Assembly: GCF_023159225.1 (NCBI RefSeq)
Contig: NC_063168.1
Location: 60,801,398-60,865,397 of the forward strand
Origin: Perognathus longimembris pacificus
Lineage: Eukaryota > Chordata > Mammalia > Rodentia > Heteromyidae
Length of the DNA: 64,000 nt
Direction of reading: 5' to 3'
The notes beneath the pieces were generated by a model. It had not been told where the DNA came from. It ran no database searches and was given only the letters and a program-made list of their open reading frames with translations. The position numbers were made by a program, and so were the translations under genes. This document shows positions 32,915-43,821 of the stretch, piece by piece; the first letter of the stretch is position 1; each line of letters starts with the position of its first letter.

Positions 32915-33356
32915 GTCAAAAACAAAGAAAAAAGAAAATAGACAGATCTTTAGTGTCTGTTTTTGAGGATATCACTTCTATTTGTCCTAATTTTAAGCTT
33001 CCCAGGTGACCTGATAACTTGACTTCCCAAATACACTACAGCTTATGTTAATTATGATATGCCACATGCACAATTCTGTAACAGTTTACTAAAAACTCAC
33101 TAAATTCACAAGGAGTGAGCTTCATAGTACAAAAACCTTCCATCAACAAAACTGCTGTGGATCTTTCAAGGTCTTGGTTTCCATAGATCAGGGTAATTGA
33201 AAATGCATTGCATTTTTGCTCAAAGCTTTTCTTTCTCAGTGAGACACCATTGCCATATCTCTAATCTCATCATTCCTCTGGGGATAGAATGTAGAGAAAG
33301 GAAGAAGGAAGGAAGGAAGAGAGGGGAGACAGAGAGAGAGGAAATAACCAATCCTT
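32915..33356. other. Intergenic, nothing recognised
   Basis: AT-rich, with a (GGAA)n patch near 33300-33318. Confidence 0.5.
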
Positions 33357-33440
33357 TTGGGGGTTGGAGGTATGGCTTTGTTGGTAGTATGCTAGCCAAA
33401 GAATGAAAGCATCAGGTACCAAGTTGGAGTCCCAGTCTTG
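33357..33440 (+). mobile_element. ID-type SINE, diverged
   Basis: gggggttggaggtatggctt and gagtcccagtcttggatc follow an ID-like layout. Confidence 0.5.
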
Positions 33441-33804
33441 GATCTAAAAATAGGAATGTGGATCTTTCCTTCCAATAGTATCTTAAACTAAAGACATAAT
33501 TAAGATGTAACTTTGCCTAAAGCTTTTCCTGCCTCTGTGTCTCTCTGTCTCCTCCCCCATCTTTCATTCCTTCCTTGCTGAGGATCAAACTCAGTGTCTC
33601 ATGCATGCTATAGACTTTTGGTGATTATTTACAACTCTGTAAGATCTCAAACGAAAGCAAGTTTCCATCCCTTGATGTTACAAATCATCTGAGGTGTTCT
33701 AAATCATATCCATCCAGGACCCTCCTTAGATCGACTAATTGTGACTCTTGGGGATAGCAGAGGGATGGGACTTGGGTTTCTGTAGATTTAAGAATTGTCC
33801 AAGT

Positions 33805-34013
33805 GAGCTGGGAATATGGCCTAGTGGCAAGAGTGGTTGCCTCGTATACATGAAGCCCTAGGTTCAATTCCCCAGCACCACGTATATAGAAAATGGCCAG
33901 AAGTGGCGCTATGGCTCAAGTGGCAGATACTAGACTTGAGCAAAAAAGAAGACAGGGACAGTAGTCAGGCTCTGAGTCCAAGGCCCAGGACTGGAAAAAA
34001 AAAAAAAAAAAAA
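33805..34013 (+). mobile_element. IDL-Geo SINE
   Basis: gagctgggaatatggcctag head; slightly deleted Geo; poly(A). Confidence 0.92.
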
Positions 34014-34122
34014 AGATACAAGGATGTATAGACAGCCAAAAGAAAGAGAAAATATGTATAAGGACAATTCTAGAGAAAAACAAAGAGATGATAGCAAAGC
34101 ACTATTTGAAAGTACAAGACAG

Positions 34123-34330
34123 GGCTGGGAATATGGCCCAGCAAGAGTGGCAAGAGTGCTTGCCTTGTATACATGAGGCCCTGGGTTCGATTCCTCAGCA
34201 CCGCATAAACAGAAAAAAGCCAGAAGTGGGGCTGTGGCTCTAGTGGTAGAGTGCTAGCCTTGAGCAAAAAGAAGCCAGGGGTAGTACTCAGGCCCTGGGT
34301 TCAAGCCCCAGGACTGGGGGGCGGGGGAGG
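34123..34330 (+). mobile_element. IDL-Geo SINE with a short head duplication
   Basis: Has gcaagagtggcaagagtgct where other copies have one gcaagagt; the tail is G-rich rather than poly(A). Confidence 0.9.
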
Positions 34331-34362
34331 GGGCGGAAAGAAAGTACAAGACAAGAATTCTT

Positions 34363-34568
34363 TTTTTTTTTTTTTGGCCAGTCCTGGGCCTTGGGCTCAG
34401 GGCCTGAGCACTGTCCCTGGCTTCCTTTTGCTCAAGGCTAGCACTCTGCCACTTGAGCCACAGTGCCACTTCTGGCCGTTTTCTGTATATGTGGTGCTGG
34501 GGAATCGAACCCAGCGCCTCATGTATACGAGGCAAGCTCTCTTGCCACTAGGCCATATCCCCAGCCCC
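34363..34568 (-). mobile_element. IDL-Geo SINE
   Basis: Antisense; target duplication aagacaagaattctt at 34348-34362 and 34569-34583. Confidence 0.95.
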
Positions 34569-34660
34569 AAGACAAGAATTCTTAAGAATTGACCAAAAAA
34601 AAAAAAAAAAAGGCCAACTTTCAAAAGTAAGCCTTGAGCACCCAATACAAACACATACTA

Positions 34661-35015
34661 CTGATCTGTTCCCACCAAAAACTCCTGTTGAAATTGAATC
34701 CTCTTTGTGAGGTGTTAAGGAGTGAGGCTTTGAAAGGTAATTAAGAAATGAAGGCTCTGCCTTCATAAATGGCTGAGCTTGTGAATAGGTGAATGGGTTA
34801 TCTGGAGAGCTGGTTGTCTGTTGGATGAGCTCCCTTTCCATATGATGCTCTGCCCTGTCTCAGCACTCTGCAGTCTGCATCATCAGTGAAGCCCTCGCCA
34901 GAGGCACGGGGTAACCCTGGATTGCCCAGCCTCCATTCCTATAAGAAACAAACCTTTTCTTTATGCATTACCTAGACTTGGGAATTCAGTTACAGCAAGA
35001 GAAAACTGATAGATA
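34661..35015 (+). mobile_element. MaLR-type LTR (MLT1/MST-like), old
   Basis: cctgttgaaattgaatcctc, ctctgccttcataaatggct and cagttacagcaagagaaaac follow the MLT1/MST LTR layout in sense orientation. No internal sequence is present. Confidence 0.75.
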
Positions 35016-35080
35016 CAATTGAAACGCATCATAGAGGCACTTGTTTAACTTTCAGGATACAAATAAAGTTGTAAAAACTG

Positions 35081-35152
35081 GGCTGGGATGTAGCTCAGTG
35101 GCAAAGCGCTTGCCTAGCAAGTGCAACGTCCTGGGTTCGATCCCCAGTACCA
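35081..35152 (+). mobile_element. ID SINE monomer with intact Pol III boxes
   Basis: gggctgggatgtagctcagt head; A box tagctcagtgg and B box gggttcgatcc both match tRNA consensus. Length about 72 nt and an A-rich tail. A SINE rather than a tRNA gene, since the acceptor ends do not pair well. Confidence 0.85.
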
Positions 35153-35178
35153 AAAAAGAAAACACAAAAAAAATACAG

Positions 35179-35207
<29 letters not shown>

Positions 35208-35211
<4 letters not shown>

Positions 35212-35411
35212 TGGGGATATAGCCTAGTGGCAAGAATGCCTGCCTCGGATACACGAGGCCCTAGGTTCGATTCCCCAGCACCACATATACAGAAAACGGC
35301 CAGAAGCAGCGCTGTGGCTCAAGTGGCGGAGTGCTAGCCTTGAGCGGGAAGAAGCCAGGGACAGTGCTCAGGCCCTGAGTCCAAGGCCCAGGACTGGCCA
35401 AAAAAAAAAAA
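35208..35411 (+). mobile_element. IDL-Geo SINE
   Basis: Sense copy following a long poly(A) at 35180-35207. Confidence 0.94.
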
Positions 35412-35667
35412 CTACCAGAGGTGGGGAGGAAGAACCAGATTATCTGAGACAACAATAAGATTGATTTAAAAAAATTAAAAAATACCTCAATGTCAACCTA
35501 GAATTTTATCCCTATCTAAACTATTATTCCAGAATGAAGAAAAATAAAAATCTACTTTAGTGATTTTTCTTTTTGACCACAATTCAGTTCAGATTCTGGG
35601 CCTCATACTTCCTAGGGAGGTTCCTGCCATTTGAACTACAGCTCCACTCCAGCAAAATACTTTTTCT

Positions 35668-35880
35668 TGTCAGTCATGGGGCTTGAACTCAGGGTCCAAG
35701 TGCTGTCCTTGAGCTTTTTCACTCAAGGCTAGCACTCTACCAGAGCTCTACTTTGGTTTTCTGGTGATTAATTGGAGAGAAAAGTCTCAAGGACTTTCCT
35801 GCCTGGGCTGGCTTTGAACCAGTCCTCAGATCTCAGCCTCTTGAGTAGCTAGGATTACAGATGTGAGCCCAGCACCCAGA
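35668..35880 (-). mobile_element. 7SL-Geo composite SINE
   Basis: gtcagtcatggggcttgaac head; 7SL half gtagctaggattacagatgt. Confidence 0.88.
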
Positions 35881-36109
35881 TCAAAATACATTTTTATATC
35901 TCAGAAACAACTAAAAGATTTTAAAAAGGAATACATGGTTAAACCAAAATATATTTATAAATAACAATTCACAAAAATAACGGGAAAATTTTCATGTCTG
36001 AACATAATGGTTTATCAGGGACCAAATTTACCCACCTCTCTGGACATCTGGACAATTACACAAAAAATACAAAGCAATGCTTTTAAGATATTGGATAAGA
36101 TGAAGTACA

Positions 36110-36185
36110 GGTTGGGGGTGTAGGTCAGTGGTAGAGTATATAGTTAACATGTATGAGACTCTGCAATGTTCAATCCCCAGAACTT
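36110..36185 (+). mobile_element. ID-type SINE monomer
   Basis: aggttgggggtgtaggtcag and gttcaatccccagaac. Confidence 0.65.
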
Positions 36186-36214
36186 CAACATTAATTAACA
36201 AACAAAAATAATTT

Positions 36215-37200
36215 AGCTGGGTACTGGTGACTTATGCCTATAATTCTAGCTACTCAGGAGACTGAGATCAAGGATTTCAGTTCCAAGCCAGACGGTAGAA
36301 AAAATCCTCCAGATTCTGCTTTCCAATTAATCAATCATCAAAGTCTGAAAATGGATTTGGAAAAAAAATCATACTAAGTGAAGTGAGCCAGACCCAAAGA
36401 AACATGGACTCTATGGTTTCCCTCATTGGGAATAATTAGTACACGTCTAGGATAGACCTAGCAGAAGAGCACAATAGCTCAATAACTATGCATATATGAA
36501 CACATAAGATGAAGCTAAGAAAAATGAACTTCAAGTTATGGAAACAAGTGGTATATCATTGTTGTTATTTTCAACCTGCCATGTGAAGCCATGCCCCCAC
36601 CTTTTTTTTTTTTTTTTTTTTTTTTGTATTTCATTGCAGGGATTTTACCCCTGATATCACTGTAACTGATTTTAGTACCCTGGATACATTGTATACACGT
36701 GTATTGGAACTAGGAGAGTGAGAGGGAATACCAAAATCAAGAGACAAAAGAGAAAAAGACATACCAATGCAACAGTAATACTTAGAAAACTATATGGTGT
36801 AAACTAACTATACAACTCATGGGGGGGGGGATGAGGAGGTGGGGGAAAATGAGGGAGGAGGTAACAAGTTGGGTAAGAAATGTACTCACTGCCCTACATA
36901 TGAAACTGTAACCCCTCTGTACATCACTTTAACAAATAAATAAAATTTTCCTCAATGCCAGCACTCTAACACCTGAGCCACAGTGTCTGACTTTTTCTAT
37001 ATATGTGGTGTTGAGGAATCGAACCCAGGGCTTCATGTATGTGAGGCAAGCACTCTACCACTAGGCCATATATAAATAATTTTTAAAAAATAAAATGAGT
37101 AGATAATAAACCACAAAAAAGTCTGAAAATGGAGTTGTGGTTCAAGTGGTAGAGCACCAGACTTCAGTGAAAAAGCCAAGCAAGAGAGAGAGTCCCTAAG
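36215..37200 (+). mobile_element. 7SL-Geo composite SINE, split by an L1 insertion
   Basis: Left part 36215-36355 and Geo part 37118-37200 join at the duplicated aaagtctgaaaatgga. Confidence 0.85.
36356..37117 (+). mobile_element. L1 3' end with apparent 3' transduction
   Basis: L1 3' UTR (36356 to about 36945, parallel to 21240-21910) runs on into a tail-less antisense IDL-Geo fragment (36950-37072) and an A-rich stretch with AATAAA at 37105-37110. The whole block is bracketed by aaagtctgaaaatgga at 36340-36355 and 37118-37133. Confidence 0.8.
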
Positions 37201-37371
37201 TCCCTGAAGCTTAATTATATGATTCTACATTAAGTAATTATAGAACATGAACCTAGCTAGGACTACATAAAAGGTGGTAAAAGGTAAAAGAAAAATAGAG
37301 GGCAAATAACTGTGAAAGAGCACGAAAATGATTGCAATAGATTGCTTGCAACTATGAAAATAGAATAATGA

Positions 37372-37585
37372 GGGCTGGGGATATAGCCTAGTGGCAAGAG
37401 TGCCTGCCTCGGATACCCGAGGCCCTAGGTTCGATACCCCAGCACCACATATACAGAAAACGGCCAGAAGCGGCGCTGTGGCTCAAGTGGCAGAGTGCTA
37501 GCCTTGAGCGGGAAGAAGCCAGGGACAGTGCTCAGGCCCTGAGTCCAAGGCCCAGGACTGGCCAAAAAAAAAAAAAAAAAAAAAA
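37372..37585 (+). mobile_element. IDL-Geo SINE
   Basis: Target duplication agaataatga at 37362-37371 and 37586-37595. Confidence 0.95.
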
Positions 37586-37729
37586 AGAATAATGAAACCT
37601 GTTTACATTGTCTAGGGAAGGGGGAAGGAAGAGTGGTAGAAAAGTGAAACTGATGGAAATGAGACAATTAAATCTCTCTTTAACTAATTCTCCTAACAAT
37701 GTAAGCTGATAAAAAATGCTTTAAAAAAA

Positions 37730-37962
37730 ATCCAAGCACCAGTGGCTCATACCTGTAATCCTAGCTACTCAGGAGGCTGAGGTCTAAGGCTCACAATCCA
37801 AAGCCAGCCCAGGCAGGAAAGTCTGTGAAACTCTTATCTCCAATAAATTACAGAAAAAGCCAGAAGTGGTGCTGTAGTTCATGTGGTAGAGAGCTAGCCT
37901 TGAGTGAAAAGGAACTTAGGGACAGGGCCCAGGCCCAGAATTCAAGGCCCAAGACTGGCAGG
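37730..37962 (+). mobile_element. 7SL-Geo composite SINE
   Basis: Left monomer tccaagcaccagtggctcat; Geo part ends caaggcccaagactggcagg. Confidence 0.88.
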
Positions 37963-37965
37963 AAA

Positions 37966-38037
<72 letters not shown>

Positions 38038-38155
38038 GAAAGAGAGAAAAAGGAAGGAAGGAAGGAAGGAAGGAAGGGGAAGAAGGGAGGGAGGGAGAGA
38101 GGATGTGAGGAAGGAAGGAGAGAGGAAGGAAGGAAGGAAGGAAGGAAGGAAAAAA
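37963..38155 (+). repeat. (GAAA)n-(GGAA)n purine microsatellite at a SINE tail
   Basis: About 190 bp of AAAG then GGAA units grown from the SINE poly(A). Confidence 0.95.
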
Positions 38156-38204
38156 GCTAAAAAATATTGTATGCTTTTATTATATGAAGTATAGAGTATT
38201 AGTC

Positions 38205-38285
38205 ACAGTGAGCTAGGGAATTGGTTCAGTAGCCTGGCATGCATGAGGTGAGGCCCTGGATTCATCTCCCAGGACTGCCAAAAAG
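38205..38285 (+). mobile_element. ID-type SINE, diverged
   Basis: gagctagggaattggttcag, catgcatgaggtgaggccct, A/G-rich tail. Confidence 0.6.
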
Positions 38286-38354
38286 GAAAGGAAGGAAGGA
38301 AAGACAGAAGGAAAGATTGAAGGGAAAAAAAGGAGAAAAAGTAGGAAAGAGAGT

Positions 38355-38575
38355 AAATGCTGGTTGCTTGTAGGATTGGATAATTGTGAAATGAGAAGTT
38401 TTCATTTAATGAGCAAAAGACTCTAGTTTAGGATGGAAAGTTCTGAAGACGGTGGCTGTGATGGCTGGCACTGTAATGTGAAAAGTACTGAATGCCACTG
38501 AACTGTCTGTGTCAAATGATTAGAATGGTAAATTTTATGTAATGTGTATTTTACTACCACAATAAATTCCTCGGG
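38355..38575 (+). mobile_element. Ancient L1M-type LINE 3' end
   Basis: tgaatgccactgaactgtct and atggtaaattttatgtaatg ... accacaataaa follow old mammalian L1 3' UTRs. Confidence 0.65.
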
Positions 38576-39002
38576 GAAAAGAGTTGAAAACACAACTTTG
38601 AAAAAATTATAACAAGATTGGAGTTATTAAGCAGGTAGTTAAAACTTGCTGAGCTCTTTTTAAGATGAGGACAAAAATGCTGAATAACTCTAGATTTTAT
38701 AATAAATATTTGTAGTAAGTGTGAATGTTAACATTGTAACTGTAAGAAAACTGTAAGGAAAAATCACTAAAACATAGAAACACTCTCTAGAGCTTCTACC
38801 ATTGAAGAAAAAATAGAAATATAGGAGGATGCTTTATCAAGCCAACATAAGGCAAGAAATGGGGGTGGGGGAAGAAGCAAAGGATAAGAATGGCAAGGAG
38901 AAAATACAAATAAGATGGCAGCAATAAACTCAGATATGGCAGGAAAAAAAAAACCAACCCTGAAACCTTGAGGCACTTACTAAAAGAAAGAAACTTACTT
39001 GA

Positions 39003-39225
39003 ACACTGGTGGCTCATGCCTAAAAATTCTAGCTACTCAAGAGGCTGAGATCCGTGGATTGTGGTTCATAGCTAGCCTGGGCAGGAAAGTCCATGAGATT
39101 CTTATCTCCAATTAACCACCAGAAACTGAAAGTGGAACTGTGGCTCAAAGTGGTAGAGCACTAGCCTTGAGCAAAGAGGTCAGAGACAATGCTCAGGCCA
39201 AGTTCAAACCCCATGATTGAAGGGG
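39003..39225 (+). mobile_element. 7SL-Geo composite SINE
   Basis: gaacactggtggctcatgcc left; Geo right, ending caaaccccatga. Confidence 0.85.
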
Positions 39226-39314
39226 GTTGAGGGGAGAAAGAAAAAAACGTTTAGGTGGCATTTTCTAAAAGTCCAGTTCAATATTTGATAAGATACCTTT
39301 AAAATATGACTCAG

Positions 39315-39410
39315 TCAAGCCTAGTGGCGCATGCCTATAATCTCAGCACTGGAGAGGCCTCGGATGGACGATCATGAATTTGAAGCCAGTCTAGGAAACA
39401 TAGCCAGAAC
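39315..39410 (+). mobile_element. B1-like SINE
   Basis: tggcgcatgcctataatctc and gaatttgaagccagtctagg. Confidence 0.75.
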
Positions 39411-39479
39411 TTATTTGTAAACATTTAGCATAAATATATGTACTATGGCAAAACATGACCCAATAAGATTAAAAATAAA

Positions 39480-40600
39480 AGGAAAGGCATGCCAATCAGA
39501 CATCACTAACAGAAGCCAAGAGACAGATCACCATCCGTAGCCATTTTTGTGGATTGGTTAGCAGGATTACAGTGGCAGCTTTGCTATTACTACAGATGCC
39601 ATTTGTTCCCAGTCAACTGTAGGGCCAAATTATTGACTATGAGCCTCAGTCTTTAAGATGTTTTTGCCCTAGAGCTGATTAGTAGAAGAAGGATTTCTCT
39701 AAATAACACCTTATAGTTCTCTTGGAGTAACAGTGTCAAACTCAACTCGTGTGACCATGTGGCCTATATGACAAAAGAGTTCTCTTACTCAGACATTTAG
39801 GGGACTCCTTAAGGAATAAGCACACTCCAGATACTTGCTGGAGATTGCCCTCACTTTTGCCAGCAGTTCTTGCTGTAGATCACTGTTGTTTGTGGGCTTT
39901 GACACTACTTCTTTTAGCCTAGCCACATGGCCTCATCTCAATGATTTTGTTATTTTATATTTTGGTGGCAAGAATGCACCCAAGGCCTTGCACATGCTAA
40001 GCACAAACTCTGCGAAGTCCCTATCTCCTACTGAATCTACATATTTCCAGATTCCTCAAGAAAGCTCAGTCTCTATTCAGAATGTTTACTTTAACAAGAC
40101 ACAGAGGAGAGGTCGCATACAATTGCCACTAGAAGTAGCTATTCCTCAGATTCCTGACTGAGCTAGCCCTTCCTGCTTGATTCCCCCCCCCCCCCCAAGA
40201 ATACCCAGTTTGTGCCACCCTCTCAGAATGCTAATGCTAGTGCCCAGTGGGTTGGGAGCAAAAAACCCCCCAAAAAACTCTCTTTTTCACCTAAGGTCTG
40301 CTTATTTCCATCTAGAACATCTGACACGACTATCTTTTTCCTGAGGGGAAACATCTCCACCTTGACCTGGTCAAGAGAATTCCAGAAGCTACCAACACTG
40401 TCTAGAATTTTCATAATGTGTCTCTACATAATATTAGTGATCAGTTAGTGTTCCTGAATGAAGTGTGAGGATGAAGTTGGCACCCTCAGGTTTTATGGTC
40501 TCCTGTGAGCAAACATTTGAACAAAAATATACACAGGTCACCTGAGAATAGTAAGATTTTTAAAGACATTTGAGTTCATATTATTTGTTTTTTGTTTGTT
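39480..40600. other. Intergenic, no gene supported
   Basis: A 108-codon open frame at 39835-40161 has no recognisable motif. Poly(C) tract at 40183-40196; one ID-like stretch near 39965-40010. Confidence 0.5.
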
Positions 40601-40603
40601 TTT

Positions 40604-40679
40604 CCAGAGCTGAGGACTGAACTCAGTGCCTTGTTCTCGCCAGGCAGGCGCTCTTCCACTGAGCTAAATCCCCAGCTCC
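40604..40679 (-). mobile_element. ID SINE monomer
   Basis: Complement reads agctggggatttagctcagt with a recognisable A box. Confidence 0.75.
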
Positions 40680-41118
40680 TAGTTCACATTATTTGTAAGA
40701 AAAAAAATCTCTCTTCCTGCAAGGCATATCTTCCTGTAGTAATGTCTACCTGCTACTGACATAGACTACCATCAAGATCATTAATGTCTGGCCTTCTAGA
40801 AATATACAAATGCAACTGTAGCATGATATATTTCTTTGAGTTTTATTTTGATGGTAGCTATTCTGTGTTCTTTTCAGTCAGGTGCAGCTACAGGAGGAGA
40901 CACAGGCCAGGAATAAAAAAGTGAAGTCTATGTACTTATGGGTCCTGGAGACTCACAGAAGAGGTATCACATTTTCATCATGTAGGAGAATAGTAGTAGC
41001 TGCAAAATATGGGTAAAAGCTTTTATTGGGGTTCCAAGGGAAAGACAAGACTGAAGAGTGTTTGTAGGATTAGCTTTAAGCTTTTAAGGTGGTCCCTATT
41101 TGGGGGGAAGAATATTGC

Positions 41119-41326
41119 TTTTTTTTTTTTTTTTTTTGCCAATCCTGGGGCTTGGACTCAGAACTTGAGCACGGTCCCTGGCTTCTTTTTGCTCAAGGCT
41201 AGCACTCTACTGCTTGAGCCAAAGTACTACTTCTGGTTTTTCTGTTTATATGGTGCTGAGGAATTGAACCCAGGGCTTTGTTCATGCTAAGCAAGCACTC
41301 TACCACTAAGCCACATTACCAGACCC
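41119..41326 (-). mobile_element. IDL-Geo SINE, older subfamily
   Basis: Antisense with poly(T) head; flanks gaatattgc on both sides. Confidence 0.9.
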
Positions 41327-41616
41327 AGGAATATTGCCTTTATCCCAGGAGGCTATATTCTTACCCTGGAAGATAAAGCCTTACTCCACAACTCTTGAAG
41401 AACTAGCTAGCTCTGGGAAGGGCAGTCTCTCTTAGATTGAAAGGATCTTTGAAGATATCAAAACATTATAATATACGGAAATTTAAAATATATACAATAC
41501 TCTTAAAATGATAGAAAGTAGATAGATTAGCCCTACACCTCAGAAATGGACTATCCCCATCTCTCCTAATAACTTCAAAGCATTTTCATTTCTTCTTTCT
41601 TGTCACTGGGATTATT

Positions 41617-41828
41617 TTTTTTATTTTTATTTTTTGGCCAGTCCTGTGGTTTGGACTCAGGGCCTGAGCACTGTCCCTGGGTTCTTTTTGCTCAAGGCTA
41701 GCACTCTGCCACTTGAGCCACAGCACCACTTCTGGCCGTTTTCTGTATATGTGGTGCTGGGGAATTGAACCCAGGGCCTCATGTATACACGGCAGGCACT
41801 CTTGCCACTAGGCCATATTCCCAGCCCC
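41617..41828 (-). mobile_element. IDL-Geo SINE (younger of a same-site pair)
   Basis: Flanked by tcactgggattatt at 41603-41616 and 41829-41842. Ends ctaggccatattcccagccc, the younger type. Confidence 0.95.
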
Positions 41829-41842
41829 TCACTGGGATTATT

Positions 41843-42044
41843 ATTTATTTAGTCGGGCCTGGGGCTTGGACTCAGGGCCTGAGCACTGTTCCTGGCTTAT
41901 TTTTTGCTCAAGGCTAGCACTCTACCACTTGAGCCACAGCTCCACTTCTGGCCTTTTCTGTTTATGTGGTGCTGAGGAATCAAACCCAAGGCTTCCTGCA
42001 TGCAAGGTGAGCACTCTACCACTAAGCCATATTCCCAGCCTCCA
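41843..42044 (-). mobile_element. IDL-Geo SINE (older of a same-site pair)
   Basis: Flanked by the same tcactgggattatt at 41829-41842 and 42045-42058. Ends accactaagccatattcccagcc, the older type. Confidence 0.93.
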
Positions 42045-42109
42045 TCACTGGGATTATTTTCTTCTTGGATCAACAGGAAAGAATATACTATCAAAAGTGC
42101 TATTTCCTT

Positions 42110-42345
42110 AAGCTAAGTGCTGATGGTTTACACCTGTAATTCTAGCTACTCAGAAGGCCGAGTTATGAGGATCCTCATTTAAAGCCAGCTTGGGCAGATG
42201 AATTCAGAAGACTCTTCTTCAATTCGCTAGTAAAAAGCTGGGAGCTTGAAGTGCAGGTGTAGCTCAAGTGGCAGAGCACCAGCCTTCAGTAAAAAGAAAA
42301 AGTAAGAGTGGAAGGCACTGAGTTCAAGACCAATACTGGTGTATG
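42110..42345 (+). mobile_element. 7SL-Geo composite SINE, diverged
   Basis: aagctaagtgctgatggttt left; Geo part with ctcaagtggcagagcaccag. Confidence 0.8.
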
Positions 42346-42589
42346 TGTGTGTGCATACAAAGCTTTTAACCTTTGTGTGATGAAATATATGTAAACATAT
42401 CAGCATATTTTGAATCATGTGGATATCAGTTTTTACTTGGGAGTGATCTGAATTTATATTTATATACGCAGTTGAACCTGAGTCACATTATACTCGAGAA
42501 TATTTTAGCTTTTAAGGTAACATTATCCACATTAGGGCCCCTTGATTTCCCATGGATCTGTAATATATGTCAGGAGTTCATGATTTTCC

Positions 42590-42672
42590 TTTCTTCCTCC
42601 TTCCCTCCTTTTTCCTTCTTTCTCTCCTTTCCTTCTTTTCTCTGTTCTTCCGCTCTCTCTTCATCTCTCTTT
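42590..42672 (+). repeat. Pyrimidine-rich low-complexity tract
   Basis: CTT/TTCC units. Confidence 0.85.
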
Positions 42673-42764
42673 AACACTGTGGATTGAACACTGGGTGGCA
42701 AGCACTGTACTACTGAGCTACATACAATGCTCAGCTTAAAGTACTTCCTTTTCCCTTTTAATTA

Positions 42765-42900
42765 ATTTGGGTCTGAACTCAGGGCCTAGGTGCTATCCCT
42801 GACCTTTTTTGCTCAAGGCTAGCTAGCATTCTACCACTTGAGCCACAGCTCTACTTCTGGCCCTTTGTAGCTAGGATTACAGGTATGTGCCACTGACTCA
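42765..42900 (-). mobile_element. 7SL-Geo composite SINE with internal deletion
   Basis: The Geo half is joined directly to the last 40 bp of the 7SL half (gtagctaggattacaggtat). Confidence 0.8.
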
Positions 42901-43147
42901 GCATACTTTCTCTTCTCTCATGAGAGGCATAAGGAAAGCAGTCCATGAGAGAAAATAAAAGGAGACATTTTTTAATTACTGGTATCTGACAGTTATCCTG
43001 AGTGTTTGACTAGCTTGAAGAAATGGCCTAAAGATAATCTAAACAACTTAGTAAATTTAATAAGGCAAAAGTGAGACTCAGATATATTGTGAATATGTGT
43101 AAGAAGTGCCAAACATTTAAGATTCATGGACAAGACCATCTTGTTCT

Positions 43148-43345
43148 CCTTCACTGCTAAATGAATCGGAGCTATATTATTGAGACAGTTTCCTCATTCA
43201 GACCAGATCCTCAAGTACATGTTCAGGAACTGTTTCTATTGGTCTATTGGTTATCCTTCACTGCTGAATGAATAGGATCTATATTGTTGAGATCTTTTCC
43301 TCAGTGAGACCAGATCCATAAGTACATGTTCAGGAACTGTTTCTG
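43148..43345 (+). repeat. Diverged tandem duplication, ~91 bp units at 107-bp spacing
   Basis: Units 43148-43238 and 43255-43345 share ccttcactgct, gaccagatcc and the perfect agtacatgttcaggaactgt. Confidence 0.85.
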
Positions 43346-43371
43346 TTTCTATGATTGATTAAATTTTTTTT

Positions 43372-43605
43372 TGTTTTTGTCAATCATAGGGCTTGAACTC
43401 AGGGCCTGGGCACTGTCCTTGAATTCTTTTGCTGAAAGGCTATTGCTCTACCACTTTGAGCCACAGTGCCACTTCTAGTTTTCTGGTGGCTAATTGGAGA
43501 AAAGAGTCTCATGGACTTTTCTACCTGGACTGGCTTTGAACCATGATCCTCAGATGTCAGCCTCCTGAGTAGCTAGGATTTCAGGCATGAGCCACCAGCA
43601 TCTGG
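43372..43605 (-). mobile_element. 7SL-Geo composite SINE
   Basis: Full length, antisense, T-rich head. Confidence 0.9.
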
Positions 43606-43613
43606 CTTCAGCT

Positions 43614-43821
43614 CTTTTTTTTTTTTTTTTTTGCCAGTCCTGGGGGACTTGGACTCAAGGCCTGAGCACTGTCCCTGGCTTTTTGCTCAAGGTTAACATT
43701 CTGCCACTTGAGCCACAGTGCCTCTTTCTGGCCTTTTCTGTTTAGGTGGTGCTGAAGAATCAAGCCCAGGGCTTCATGTATACAAGGCAAGCAATCTACC
43801 ACTAAGCCATATTCCCAGCCC
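43614..43821 (-). mobile_element. IDL-Geo SINE
   Basis: Antisense, poly(T) head, landing 8 bp from the previous SINE. Confidence 0.92.

Noticed and set aside
34251..34592. Recurring small proteins with '[12 protein letters not shown]' or '[13 protein letters not shown]' types of sequence
   Set aside because: These are translations of IDL-Geo SINE copies in various frames, not genes.
35081..35152. Functional tRNA gene
   Set aside because: Pol III boxes fit, but the body matches ID SINEs, the acceptor stem does not pair well and an A-rich tail follows.
39835..40161. 108-codon intergenic frame
   Set aside because: No motif, no codon or splice evidence, and it crosses an ID-like repeat.
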